Below, piece by piece: positions 34,299 to 44,189 of a stretch of DNA of 64,000 bases. Position 1 is the stretch's first letter. Each line of letters starts with the position of its first letter. The translations under genes and the position numbers were made by a program. Source of the DNA: Lachnospiraceae bacterium UBA935 (GTDB lineage: Bacteria; Bacillota; Clostridia; Lachnospirales; Lachnospiraceae); the NCBI GenBank assembly GCA_002293525.1, contig DBDJ01000008.1:1-64000 (forward strand), given 5' to 3'. The notes below the pieces were generated by a model. It was not told the origin of the DNA. It saw only the letters and a program-made list of their open reading frames with translations, and did no database searches.

Positions 34299-36185
34299 TT
34301 AAGATAGGCGATTAGATACTGGGAGCTGGCTTCGGTACATCTCCCAGTAGAATCCCTTCATGGCCATCAGCTCTTCATGTTCGCCCTGCTCAATAATAGC
34401 CCCGTTTTTCATGACTAGAATCACATCGGCATGGCGTACCGTAGACAGCCGATGTGCCACGATAAAGCTGGTCCGACCTTCCATCATCAGATTAAACGCT
34501 TCCTGAATCCGCATTTCCGTGCGGGTATCAATTGAGGAGGTTGCTTCATCCAATATCAGCATCGGCGGCAGATTAATCATGACTCTGGCTATGCATAATA
34601 GTTGTTTTTCACCTTGTGAAAGGCTGCCGCCATCTTCACCGATTACTGTTTCGTAGCCTTCCGGAAGCCGTTTGATAAAGCCGTGGGCCCGGCTCGACTT
34701 AGCCGCTGCGATGACCTCTTCTTTGGTGGCATCCTTTTTCCCCAGAGTTATATTGTCCCATATCGTTCCGTTACGCAGCCACGTCTCCTGAAGAACCATG
34801 CCGTAAGCGGAGCGCAGGGAATGACGTGTCAGCATACGGATATCCCTACCTTCCAGCATGATCCTGCCGCTGTTCACATCATAAAAGCGCATCAGGAGGT
34901 TAATAACCGTTGTTTTGCCGCAGCCGGTCGGACCGACGATAGCCACCCGCTGACCGACTCTCACGCATAAGCTAAGATCTTCAATCAGCTTCTGCCCATG
35001 CCGGTAGGCAAAATACACGCGCTCCAGCTCCACGTTGCCTACAGCTGCTTTTGCCTGTACAATCTCCGTTCCGTTCGCCGCTTCCCCTTGCACCGTTTCC
35101 GTTCTGTCCGCTGCTTCCCCTTGCGCTGTTTTCACCCCGTCGGCTGCTTCCTCTTGCACTGTTTCCATCCCGTCCGCTGCTTCCGGTTCTGCTTCAATCA
35201 GCTCCAATACTCTAGAAGCACAGGCAAGGGCATTCTGCAGTTCGGCAATCACTTCGGATATTTCATTAAAAGGTTTGGTATATTGGTTAGCATAGGATAA
35301 AAATATTGTCAGCTGTCCTACCGTCAACCCTCCTGACAAAGTATACAAAGCTCCCGCCAAACCGACTCCTGCGTAAACCAGATTATTGACAAAACGTGTT
35401 ACCGGGTTCGTCAGGGAAGAATAAAATATGGCGCGAAGAGAATGCTTCCCCAACCGTTCGTTTATCTCATCAAACTGTTTTTCTACTTCCTCTTCCTGTC
35501 CAAAAGCCTGCACAACTTTTTGGTTCCCTATCATTTCATTTACCAGTGCCGTCTGTTCACCCCGCGCCTCCGACTGAAGCTGAAACATCCCAAATGTCCG
35601 CTTGGCAATAAAGTTGGCCGTAAACAAGGATAGCGGTGTCAGGAACACCACTACAGCCGTAACTGCCACATTGACACGAAGCATAAACAATACTGTCCCT
35701 GCTATCGTAATGATTCCAGTAAAAGCCTGAGTAAAACCAATCAGCAGCCCGTCCGCGAACTGGTCTACGTCCGTGATAATCCGACTTAAGACATCTCCAT
35801 GAGAATGACCGTCCAGATAAGAAAACGGCAGCTCAGCTACCTTATCAAAAGCCTGCTTACGGATATCCCGGACCACATGAAATACGATCCGGTTATTTGT
35901 CAGGTTTAAGATCCACTGGGTCAGGGCACCGGCTCCCGCCACTCCTGCCATGACCGACAAAAGGGTTAAAAACTCCTTCTTGCTGCCCTCTTGATGAATG
36001 ATGCCGATCAGGTCAACCGCTCGCCCGATCAGAATCGGCAGATACAGCCCCAGAACCACCGTAAACAAAGCCATAGTAACAGAAACCATAAGCCGAAGCC
36101 AGTGTGGCTTAATATAATTCAGAATACTGCGTAAGGTTTTTATTCTTTCCTTATCTTTCATCCGTTCTGCGCTCCTGTCACTCAT
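34299..36185 (-). CDS. ABC exporter half-transporter B (consensus ATPase site)
   Basis: A half-transporter with six membrane helices (residues ~15-290) and an ATPase domain with Walker A GPTGCGKTT, signature SLSQGEKQ and Walker B MLILDEATSSID with its catalytic Glu. Between the domains is a run of 11-residue repeats (AADGMETVQEE type, four to five copies, encoded at about 35035-35190). The start is uncertain: ATG 36185 or ATG 36161 behind ACAGGAG. It lies 31 bp after the stop of the partner gene and forms a heterodimer with it. The substrate is unknown. Confidence 0.87.
   Translation of the reverse strand: MSDRSAERMKDKERIKTLRSILNYIKPHWLRLMVSVTMALFTVVLGLYLPILIGRAVDLIGIIHQEGSKKEFLTLLSVMAGVAGAGALTQWILNLTNNRIVFHVVRDIRKQAFDKVAELPFSYLDGHSHGDVLSRIITDVDQFADGLLIGFTQAFTGIITIAGTVLFMLRVNVAVTAVVVFLTPLSLFTANFIAKRTFGMFQLQSEARGEQTALVNEMIGNQKVVQAFGQEEEVEKQFDEINERLGKHSLRAIFYSSLTNPVTRFVNNLVYAGVGLAGALYTLSGGLTVGQLTIFLSYANQYTKPFNEISEVIAELQNALACASRVLELIEAEPEAADGMETVQEEAADGVKTAQGEAADRTETVQGEAANGTEIVQAKAAVGNVELERVYFAYRHGQKLIEDLSLCVRVGQRVAIVGPTGCGKTTVINLLMRFYDVNSGRIMLEGRDIRMLTRHSLRSAYGMVLQETWLRNGTIWDNITLGKKDATKEEVIAAAKSSRAHGFIKRLPEGYETVIGEDGGSLSQGEKQLLCIARVMINLPPMLILDEATSSIDTRTEMRIQEAFNLMMEGRTSFIVAHRLSTVRHADVILVMKNGAIIEQGEHEELMAMKGFYWEMYRSQLPVSNRLS
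35035..35190. repeat. 33-bp repeats in the ABC exporter linker
   Basis: Four to five degenerate 33-bp units encode 11-residue repeats (AADGxETVQGE) between the membrane and ATPase domains of the exporter. All units keep the frame. Confidence 0.7.
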
Positions 36186-36216
36186 GCTGCTGCGAAATGC
36201 TGCTCCTATGCTACGG

Positions 36217-38013
36217 TTATGTGCTGCTTTCAAACTGGGTTTCATATATTTCTTTATAGACAGGACAAGCCTTCAGCAGCTCCTGATGCGTGCCCGTTCC
36301 GACAATCTTGCCTTCATCCAGTACCAGGATCTTGTCGGTATGCATCACCGAAGAGGCTCTTTGCGATATGATCAGCACCGTGGTATCGCTACAGGCTTCC
36401 CTGACTGCCGTCCGTAGTTTAGCTTCCGTCAGATAATCCAATGCCGATGTGCTGTCGTCCATAATTAAGATGTCCGGCCTTCTTACCAATGCTCTGGCAA
36501 TACTGAGCCTTTGACGCTGGCCGCCGGAATAATTCCGACCCTCCTGCTCGACTTTTGCCTCCATCTGACCTTCTTTACTGCTGACAAACTCCTCAGCCTG
36601 CGCAATGCGCAGCGCCTCCCAAAGCTCTTCTTCCGTGGCATTCGCTTTGCCCCAAAGCAGATTATCGCGGATCGTCCCCTTGAATAAGATGGCTTTTTGC
36701 ATCACGATCCCGATCCTGCTCCGCAGAGAATCAACCGGCATTGTCCTGATATCTTGGTCATTTATCATAATCGCGCCTTTTTCCGCTTCATAGAACCTGG
36801 GAAGAAGATGTATCAATGATGATTTTCCCGCTCCGGTTCCACCGATAATGCCTATTGTATCCCCCTTATTCACCGTAAAGTTAATATCAGTCAAAACAGC
36901 TTCCCCTGCACCGGGGTAACGGAAAGTTACGTCAATAAACTGGATGTGATATTTTGGTTTATGATATTCTGGTTTATGATATTCCGGTTCATGATATTCT
37001 GGCTTATTGTCCTGCTGCCCTTCGTTCCATTCTGTATCCGGCGGCAGCCATCCCCCCCCGGCCAGACTGTCGTTACGAATGGCAAAGACTGCTTCAATAC
37101 GGCTTCCTGAGGCAAATGACTTGGTAATCGTTATAATCAGATTAGCCAGCTTCACCAGTTCCACCAGAATCTGCGACATATAATTTACCAGGGCAATCAC
37201 CGCTCCCAGAGTCAGTGTTCCAGCCGCCACTTGGCTTGCCCCGGTACTGAGTAAGATAATAATAGCTATGTTAACAATCACCATGCTAAACGGATTTAAG
37301 AGACCGGTAATCCGTCCGGCAGTTAATTGCATCTTCATCAGCTCATCGGCACGTTCCTGAAATAACCGCTTTTCTTCCTCTTCCCGGCGGAAGGCCCTGA
37401 TCACCCGCACGCCGGTCAGATTCTCTCTGGTAAGCCGCATCACCCGATCCAGACCCGCCTGTATCTTCCGAAATAGCGGAATCCCGGTCAGAATGACGGC
37501 AAATACTACCACTGTCAGTACCGGAATCAACACAACAAAAATAAACGCTGCCCTGACATCTACCGTAAAAGCCATCACCATGGCTCCAAAGACAATAAAG
37601 GGCGACCGCAAAAAAAGTCGCAGTACATGATTAACCCCGGTCTGCACCTGATTGACATCTCCCGTCATCCTGGTAATTAAAGTTGCGGTTCCCACCTTGT
37701 CACTGTCCGCAAACGAGAGCCCCTGAATGTGAGAGAACAATGCCTTCCGAAGCCCGGTAGCAAAACCTACTGCTGCCTTTGCAGCAAAAAACTGCGCCGA
37801 AACCGAACAGAGCAGCCCGATCATACCCAGAGCAGCCAGCAACAGGCAGCGGGTAATGATAAAATGCGGGTCATCATTTTTAATGCCCTGATCCACGACA
37901 GCGGCCACCACCAGCGGCACCATCAACTCAAAGGAAGCCTCCAGGAGCTTAAACAGCGGCCCCAAAAGGCTTTCCTTCTTATATTCCTTTAAGTAAACCA
38001 ATAAGCTTTTCAT
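36217..38013 (-). CDS. ABC exporter half-transporter A (degenerate ATPase site)
   Basis: A 598-residue half-transporter: six membrane helices, Walker A GGTGAGKSS, signature YSGGQRQRLS and Walker B ILIMDDSTSALD. The catalytic Glu is replaced by Asp, the mark of the degenerate site in heterodimeric exporters. Before the ATPase domain are four 5-residue repeats (KPEYH, EPEYH, KPEYH, KPKYH; 15-bp units at about 36943-37003). First gene of the exporter pair, 65 bp after the hydrogenase-sensor gene. The substrate cannot be predicted. Confidence 0.88.
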   Translation of the reverse strand: MKSLLVYLKEYKKESLLGPLFKLLEASFELMVPLVVAAVVDQGIKNDDPHFIITRCLLLAALGMIGLLCSVSAQFFAAKAAVGFATGLRKALFSHIQGLSFADSDKVGTATLITRMTGDVNQVQTGVNHVLRLFLRSPFIVFGAMVMAFTVDVRAAFIFVVLIPVLTVVVFAVILTGIPLFRKIQAGLDRVMRLTRENLTGVRVIRAFRREEEEKRLFQERADELMKMQLTAGRITGLLNPFSMVIVNIAIIILLSTGASQVAAGTLTLGAVIALVNYMSQILVELVKLANLIITITKSFASGSRIEAVFAIRNDSLAGGGWLPPDTEWNEGQQDNKPEYHEPEYHKPEYHKPKYHIQFIDVTFRYPGAGEAVLTDINFTVNKGDTIGIIGGTGAGKSSLIHLLPRFYEAEKGAIMINDQDIRTMPVDSLRSRIGIVMQKAILFKGTIRDNLLWGKANATEEELWEALRIAQAEEFVSSKEGQMEAKVEQEGRNYSGGQRQRLSIARALVRRPDILIMDDSTSALDYLTEAKLRTAVREACSDTTVLIISQRASSVMHTDKILVLDEGKIVGTGTHQELLKACPVYKEIYETQFESST

Positions 38014-38078
38014 CCGTCCCCTTACGCTACTCTTATCCTAAGGAAACACTGCTTTAATCTACGTTTCCCTGGTTTAAC

Positions 38079-40016
38079 TTATTCCTGGATCAAGGATTCC
38101 CTGATTTCCTGAATCATCATCAATACCCCTTCAGAAAGCTCATTAACCTCACTCACCGACTTACTGATCTCGTGTCCGTTTTCCATCGTACTGCGGACAC
38201 TTCCCTGCGTTTCCTCCGCCGTATGTAACAGTTCCTCAATATGGTTGTGAAGTTCACTGGTTATCTGGTTAATCGCTGCGATTGCCTCCTGGATATCTTT
38301 ATCATTGGCCTTGGCACTGCCGACCGACTGCCGCGAGTCATCCGACAGCATCCTGATGTTGGAAGCTACGACAGCAAAACCTCTCCCGGCCTCTCCCGCT
38401 CTGGCTGCTTCAATGGAAGCATTGAGAGACAACAGGTTGATGCTGGAGGCAATATTCTCCACATCAGTGGTCATCTGATTATAATTGGCCACACTGGTAT
38501 TGATATTGTTTACCGAAAGAGAGATATTGTTCTTAAGTTCCTCCAGATCCTGCATCCGCCTGGCAATCTGCTCCACGTCCGAATAACTGATATTGCCTGA
38601 ACTTTCAATATCTCCTGCCTGAACTTTAACATCTTCAATGTTACCTGTCAAGCTATTAAATGCGTCTTCCAGCTGAGCTGTAAGATTCAGCACCTTTTCA
38701 TTGATATTGGCAATCCGCTGTTTTTCCTCCTGAACCTTATTCATGACAAAGCGGTTACAGTTATCCACAACATTTAAGCCGCAAGCAATCGCAATGGCCA
38801 TGTCCTTACAGCTCTTAAAGCCACAGGCATGACAGTCATAATTTTTCTCCACCTCGGTCTTTTTGCCCATCTGCACAAATACTTCATTGATTTCCCTGGC
38901 CCCGGGCTGCTTTATTTTCTGGCCGGAAGCTTGATACTTTCGTACGAAATCTTCTAACTTTAAGTCTTTATCAAAACCCTGAAATTGAATATCCTGTCCT
39001 TTACGGGTCTTACTTTTCTGACGCTCGCTTCTGGTGTATGTTTCCACATCATACATTATCTTACTCATCCAAAAACAGTCATAGTCCTGTCCTACGGCCG
39101 GACCGCCGTTACAGCCGAATTCACAATTCAGTACGTCAAATACCTGAGGCAGATTCTCTTTCTTGCTTGCGGCATAATCATCAAAATCAGTATATACTTT
39201 ATGAGTCCCCTCAGAGTTGATCACCAATAATTTCGGAGCGTGGATCAGCAGATTCTCTCGCAGCCCGCCCGGCCGAGGATAAATAGAACCTTCCAGTCCC
39301 TGAGCCTTATCAAATTCAAATTCCGAATAAATCTTGACATCCGGCAGATGAATGCTCTTCGCGATAAAATACTTCCTTAATTCATTCATGGTAACGTTAT
39401 AATTGATCAGCCCAGTTTCCTGAAACTCATCTTTTTTGGCAATACAAGGGGAAATGGCTGCTATTTTTCCGGTAATCCCCAGATACTTCTGCATATATAC
39501 AGCAGTGCACAGCATCGGGCTATGTATAGGGGAAAGATCAGGGATCAGGTCCTGCTTATATTTAAGTATATAATTCACGATCGCGGCACAGGGCTGGGTG
39601 ATAATCTTTGCATTCGGTTTTTGCTGTAGCAGCCGGAGATGCGCCCAAGTACAGATATCCGCTCCGTAGCTGACATCATAGATTCCCTTTACCCCGGCAT
39701 TCTTAAGCCATTGAAGCACATGCCGCCAGTTACCGTCAAAGGCAATCTTGATGGCCGGCGCAACAATAATTGTGATTTTTTCCCCTGCCTGCAGATCTTT
39801 CAGGAACTGCTCGGTGTCGTCCGTATAATAACGGGCACCATGCGCACATGCTTTAATACATGCCCCGCATTTGATGCATCTTTCATCGTTGATGGTAATA
39901 ATAAGGTTCCCATCTTGATCGTGTTTGGCAATGTTGGCTTCTTTGGCAGGGCATTCCCGTACGCAGGAGTTACATCCTACACATTTCTCAACATCAATCC
40001 TTACTGTACTTTCCAC
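38079..40016 (-). CDS. [FeFe]-hydrogenase-like sensor fused to a chemoreceptor signalling domain
   Basis: A 645-residue cytoplasmic protein. Residues 5-75 form a two-cluster ferredoxin (CVGCNSCVRECP, CIKCGACIKACAHGA). Then comes an [FeFe]-hydrogenase H-cluster domain with cysteines in ITQPCAAIV, ISPCIAKKDEF and CEFGCNGGPA, which differ from the catalytic TSCCPAW and MPC motifs. Next is a small four-Cys domain (CHACGFKSC...C), and finally a chemoreceptor hairpin tip (LLSLNASIEAARAGEAGRGF). No membrane helix is present. It is a likely H2 or redox sensor for a CheA pathway. A GTG start at 40016 is chosen because AAGGAGGATAACT precedes it. Confidence 0.85.
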   Translation of the reverse strand: MESTVRIDVEKCVGCNSCVRECPAKEANIAKHDQDGNLIITINDERCIKCGACIKACAHGARYYTDDTEQFLKDLQAGEKITIIVAPAIKIAFDGNWRHVLQWLKNAGVKGIYDVSYGADICTWAHLRLLQQKPNAKIITQPCAAIVNYILKYKQDLIPDLSPIHSPMLCTAVYMQKYLGITGKIAAISPCIAKKDEFQETGLINYNVTMNELRKYFIAKSIHLPDVKIYSEFEFDKAQGLEGSIYPRPGGLRENLLIHAPKLLVINSEGTHKVYTDFDDYAASKKENLPQVFDVLNCEFGCNGGPAVGQDYDCFWMSKIMYDVETYTRSERQKSKTRKGQDIQFQGFDKDLKLEDFVRKYQASGQKIKQPGAREINEVFVQMGKKTEVEKNYDCHACGFKSCKDMAIAIACGLNVVDNCNRFVMNKVQEEKQRIANINEKVLNLTAQLEDAFNSLTGNIEDVKVQAGDIESSGNISYSDVEQIARRMQDLEELKNNISLSVNNINTSVANYNQMTTDVENIASSINLLSLNASIEAARAGEAGRGFAVVASNIRMLSDDSRQSVGSAKANDKDIQEAIAAINQITSELHNHIEELLHTAEETQGSVRSTMENGHEISKSVSEVNELSEGVLMMIQEIRESLIQE

Positions 40017-40134
40017 AGTTATCCTCCTTATCTCCACTCTCCCGTATTTTTCCATATTACTGACATATTTATATCAAATAATATGGTTTTTCTTACTATA
40101 AGTATAATGGCATATCGGTTTTTAGTCAAACAAA

Positions 40135-42165
40135 TTATAAGTTTTCATTAGTAATTCTTTTCCTTTTACCGATAATCATCAGACCTACAGCAGTCCCCAA
40201 TACTCCGGCAGCCAGCAAAGCTGCTGCCAGCGGCAGCGTCAGTTCTTCTGCTCCTAACAGTGGTCTCATCAAGGGGATGTTGTACATTGCTTCAGGATAT
40301 TTCATGCTGACGGCGGAAAATAAATTATTCAGCAGATGAATCACCATGCCCACAAAAATGCTCCCGCTTCTCTGAGCTGCCAGAACGATGAAAAAGCCAA
40401 TCAGAAAAGTCGGTATGATTTTGACAAGGCTCATATGAAATAAAGAAAAAACGACCGCACTGATAAACATGGCTGTTAAAGGTCGCATCTTTTCCCGTAA
40501 TGTCCCGAAGATAAAGCCGCGGAACAAGAGTTCTTCACCGATTGCCGGCATGAATACCAACAACAGGCACAGGACAATAAAAGGCTGTTCCATCAGGATT
40601 TCAAAGTTCTGCTCTAAAATATCCGTGCTTTCCGGCATAAGCCGCGCCAAAACGGAACTTATTACCAGATTTAAAAGCAACTGCCCGATACATAGAACCG
40701 CCGCTCCTACTAACTGCCGCACTTTAGGTGCTCTTATGGAAAAGAGGCGCTTCCCGTCATTTTTCAGATACCAGGCGTACAGGACCGGCACAAGCAGGAG
40801 GATCGCCTGATTCACCGCTACGGCTCCGGCTCCAAACCTCAACGCTGCCGCATTGCCTATATAAAACAGCGCCAAAAAGATGATGCAGATCAACAAGACG
40901 ACATCACCAAGTCCAGGCATCTGACCCTTCTTCATCTCGCTGCGACGCGCAAACAGCTTGACTCCCGAGAAACCTTCTCCGAACAAGACTGCCTCGCTGC
41001 GGTAAACCTTGGCTAACAGCCACATCATCAGAAAACTATAAACAGCGTTACTGGCCAGCACAATCCCGAACAGGCCATAGTCATATCGCAGTTGAAACAG
41101 CTGTTTTACCATCAACGCCGTATTAATAATCGGTATCCCGGCTGTCATCACCGACAGCTCCAGATCGGGAAGCGCACCCAAAAAAGCAACCAGCATGAAT
41201 ACCAGCATAATCGGTGTCGCATAGTTATTGGCCTCTTTAAAACTCTTAGCAAACAAACAGAAAAACAGGCAGACGGCCGTAACAAAAAGTGCAAAAAACA
41301 GCATGGCTACGATAGTGACCAGCATCGCCGGCAGAAAAGTGGCCAAATGGATGCCCTCGCCTCCTGTGCCGCCAAGCAACATATTTCCCAAAAAGGCTAG
41401 CGCAACACCCATAGAAACAATATTCAACAAAGATGATACGCAGGCTACCATGGCAACCGCCAAAAACTTACTCATAATCATCTCGAAACTGGTGACCGGC
41501 AAGGTTATCAAGGTTTCCAGGGTTCCCCGCTCTTTTTCCCCAGCCGTCACATCGATAGCCGGATAGATTGCCGCCAAAAGAATCGTAACTACCATCATAA
41601 CCGGAATCACGCCACCCATAGCGTTGCCCATGGTTTCTTCCGTAGTAGACAGATCCCGGTTCGCGAAAGAAATCGGCTCCAGTATTTCTTCTCGGTCAAG
41701 TCCTTTGCCTTCCACCCGTTCAATCCGCAGTTCATCCAGATAAATTACCAAAGCATCCATTACCATGCTCATCACTTTCAGAGAATCACTCTCTGCCGAT
41801 AAATAGGTAATCGTAACATCCACATCCTCCGACGACGATAGATAGACATGAACATCCTGATGGTTCAATGCGGTCTCGGCACCTGCTGCTTCGATCACCG
41901 GATACTCAAACTGCAGTTCGTTGTTTTTTTCTTCAAGAATATCTTTGATTGCCTGCACATCTTCTGCCATAATGTCTACAAAAGCAATCTTATAGACCTT
42001 TTCTGAAGATGTACCCAGCATAGCTGACATAATAAATGACATAAAAAAAATCATCAAGGGATATAAAAATATCGGAATCAAGACCATCATAATCAATGTT
42101 TTTCGATCCCTTAGAACATCTATTATCTCTCTTTTTAATAATGCCTTTATTCTCTTTGTATTCAT
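40135..42165 (-). CDS. ABC-2 permease (NatB-like) fused to a CPBP protease domain
   Basis: A 676-residue membrane protein. Residues 1-400 are an ABC-2 exporter permease of the NatB type: helix near 25-50, a large external loop, then TAGEKERGTLETLITLPVTS. The C-terminal 230 residues are a CPBP/CAAX-protease-like domain with EELLFRGF, FSLFHMSL and HLLNNL, the conserved Glu and His residues. The ATPase partner is encoded just upstream. The ribosome site GAAAGGAAAGAA fits ATG 42165. Fusion of export and intramembrane protease-like modules suggests export coupled to processing or immunity; inference. Confidence 0.85.
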   Translation of the reverse strand: MNTKRIKALLKREIIDVLRDRKTLIMMVLIPIFLYPLMIFFMSFIMSAMLGTSSEKVYKIAFVDIMAEDVQAIKDILEEKNNELQFEYPVIEAAGAETALNHQDVHVYLSSSEDVDVTITYLSAESDSLKVMSMVMDALVIYLDELRIERVEGKGLDREEILEPISFANRDLSTTEETMGNAMGGVIPVMMVVTILLAAIYPAIDVTAGEKERGTLETLITLPVTSFEMIMSKFLAVAMVACVSSLLNIVSMGVALAFLGNMLLGGTGGEGIHLATFLPAMLVTIVAMLFFALFVTAVCLFFCLFAKSFKEANNYATPIMLVFMLVAFLGALPDLELSVMTAGIPIINTALMVKQLFQLRYDYGLFGIVLASNAVYSFLMMWLLAKVYRSEAVLFGEGFSGVKLFARRSEMKKGQMPGLGDVVLLICIIFLALFYIGNAAALRFGAGAVAVNQAILLLVPVLYAWYLKNDGKRLFSIRAPKVRQLVGAAVLCIGQLLLNLVISSVLARLMPESTDILEQNFEILMEQPFIVLCLLLVFMPAIGEELLFRGFIFGTLREKMRPLTAMFISAVVFSLFHMSLVKIIPTFLIGFFIVLAAQRSGSIFVGMVIHLLNNLFSAVSMKYPEAMYNIPLMRPLLGAEELTLPLAAALLAAGVLGTAVGLMIIGKRKRITNENL

Positions 42166-42234
42166 TTCTTTCCTTTCTGATCCGCTTGCCGGCTGCTGTA
42201 CTATTATTTCAAATTCTCTTGCCATATCAGGCTA

Positions 42235-42325
42235 TACTTATAACATGCCAATAACATGCTATGCTTACAACATCCTATGCTTATAACATGATATGCTTAT
42301 AGCAGGCCATACTTCATAACTTGCT
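42235..42325. repeat. 16-bp tandem repeats between ABC genes
   Basis: Five to six degenerate units of TATGCTTATAACATGC fill most of the spacer between the ATPase gene and the permease-protease gene. They are non-coding and add to the tandem-repeat theme of this window. Confidence 0.65.
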
Positions 42326-42340
42326 ATACTTCTTACTATG

Positions 42341-43126
42341 TTACGCCCTCATAACGGCATGAAAAGCTTCCCTTAAATTTGCCGTAGATGTTTTCTCCAT
42401 AATTTCCCCGGGGCTCCCCTGTGCAATAATTTTTCCTTCAAATATCATAATAATACGGTCGCACAAAAACTGCGCTTCTTCCATATAGTGTGTTGAATAT
42501 AAAACCGTTTTTCGCTCTTTCTTTTGCTGTTTCATAAAATCAATAATGGCATCCGCACTTAAGATATCCAACCCCAGCGTCGGCTCGTCAAATATGTATA
42601 TGGACGGCGAATGAATCAGGCACCTTGCGATGGAAGCACGCTGTGTCTGACCGGTGGAAAGGCGTTCAATCCGATTATCGCCAAAACCCTTCATATCCAA
42701 GGCCGTAAAAATATTTTCAATCCGCTGTTCACATTTGTCTTTTTCCAAGCCATAGATATCCCCCAGCATATGTAGCATCTCTCTGGTGCTCAGACGATGA
42801 TACAGCTTGGTATTTTCGGAAAGATAGCCAATCATACGCTTTTTTTCCACAGCATCCACAACCTCCTCCCCGGTTTTGTCAGTTATTATGACTTCACCGG
42901 CAGTAGGCTCCATTAAATTGCCTAACATCCTGAGCAGCGTCGTTTTGCCTGCTCCGTTAGGACCCAGTATTCCCATAATTTCTCCCTCTTTTACTTCAAA
43001 GGTTACCTGGTCTACCGCAAAAAACTCTTCCCTTAGGCTTTTCTTTTTCCTGTTCCGCCGGTCATCTTCGCCCTCCGGCAGTACCGACCTGACGAAAGCT
43101 TTTCTTAATTCTTTTGCCTGAATCAC
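42341..43126 (-). CDS. ABC transporter ATPase (NatA-like)
   Basis: A 261-residue ATPase: Walker A GPNGAGKTT, signature LSTGQTQR (Thr in place of the usual Gly-Gly) and Walker B IYIFDEPTLGLD. An unusual basic insertion (GEDDRRNRKKKSLREE) sits before the first strand pair. It starts with GTG at 43126 behind GGAGGAAGCACT and overlaps the upstream gene by 4 bp. With the permease-protease protein downstream it forms an ABC-2 export system. Confidence 0.9.
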   Translation of the reverse strand: MIQAKELRKAFVRSVLPEGEDDRRNRKKKSLREEFFAVDQVTFEVKEGEIMGILGPNGAGKTTLLRMLGNLMEPTAGEVIITDKTGEEVVDAVEKKRMIGYLSENTKLYHRLSTREMLHMLGDIYGLEKDKCEQRIENIFTALDMKGFGDNRIERLSTGQTQRASIARCLIHSPSIYIFDEPTLGLDILSADAIIDFMKQQKKERKTVLYSTHYMEEAQFLCDRIIMIFEGKIIAQGSPGEIMEKTSTANLREAFHAVMRA

Positions 43127-44166
43127 AGTGCTTCCTCCTTAATCATGATATTTCTTTTATCCCAATAAATACTTTTTTGTTTTTCCGTCAGGGACGCGAT
43201 AAAGCGCCTGTTCAGTATTATAATATCCTCCAGATCCATCAGTATATGATAAAGAATCGCCCGGCCTTCAAATTCTTCCATGGTGAGTGGCAGCGGTTCC
43301 TGTCCAAGGAGACCGATGATTTTCTCAAGCTCCTTTAACTGGCCGGCCGGTTCATTATGCTCATAAACATAATCTTTTAAAAATATAATGAAATCAGCGA
43401 CCACTTCTGCCTGTTGCGGCAGTTTCCTGATTTTAATTATCTCATAGTGAAGATTATGTAATATATTACACTGTCTGCTCCGCATCTCCATATACAGAAT
43501 ATAGTAGCCTGGATGAGAAGCAAACGTATTACCTTTATAGGCATGAGCAAATTCAATAGAAAAAGTCAGATGTTTTTCCAAGGCCACGATGTCCTGCCAG
43601 ACGTTTTTACTCTTATCTTCATTTCGCAGATATTCCGCCAGCTCCTCCATAATCTTCCTCAGCTGGTCTTCCACATACAAAATATCTTCCATCAGCTTCT
43701 TTTTCTGACTCTGATTGCCGTTAATCAGGTTCACGATCACCGCCATCGATGTCCCGATCACCACCAGCATAAACTCATTGCCGATAAACTGAAAACTATG
43801 GTCGCTGCTCATCAGAAAATGAGTCCCGATTACCGCATTGGTTGATATCGTACTTTGAATCCCGAATATATGGCTGAGCAGTACCGTGACAAATATAAAG
43901 ACCCCATAGGCAAACCAGTCATTGCGGATCAACGGATAAGTGGCAAAGGCCAGCACCACCACGGCAAAAAAAGAAAAAAGCCGTTCCGCTGTCACCCTTA
44001 ACGTATCCCGCTTGGTGCTGACCACCGATAGTAATGTGATAATTCCTGCCGATGTAGCATATTCAAGCCCTAGAAACGAGGCAATGATAATAGCTGCTGA
44101 ACTGCCGACTGCTATCTTCAGTGACATGATAACCAACTTGATATTTCTTAACCTTTGATGGGACAT
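43123..44166 (-). CDS. Aromatic acid exporter family (ArAE/FUSC) membrane protein
   Basis: A 347-residue protein with an N-terminal block of about six membrane helices (residues 10-145; KIAVGSSAAIIIASFLGLEY, STKRDTLRVTAERLF) and a C-terminal helical cytoplasmic domain, as in Firmicute ArAE_1 proteins. Transport of aromatic acids is only a family-level guess. ATG 44166 behind AGAGGTGTCA is preferred. Translation is coupled to the NatA-like ATPase downstream (GTGA overlap), so the three genes form one operon. Confidence 0.78.
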   Translation of the reverse strand: MSHQRLRNIKLVIMSLKIAVGSSAAIIIASFLGLEYATSAGIITLLSVVSTKRDTLRVTAERLFSFFAVVVLAFATYPLIRNDWFAYGVFIFVTVLLSHIFGIQSTISTNAVIGTHFLMSSDHSFQFIGNEFMLVVIGTSMAVIVNLINGNQSQKKKLMEDILYVEDQLRKIMEELAEYLRNEDKSKNVWQDIVALEKHLTFSIEFAHAYKGNTFASHPGYYILYMEMRSRQCNILHNLHYEIIKIRKLPQQAEVVADFIIFLKDYVYEHNEPAGQLKELEKIIGLLGQEPLPLTMEEFEGRAILYHILMDLEDIIILNRRFIASLTEKQKSIYWDKRNIMIKEEAL

Positions 44167-44189
44167 TGACACCTCTTGCTTTCTGATAG

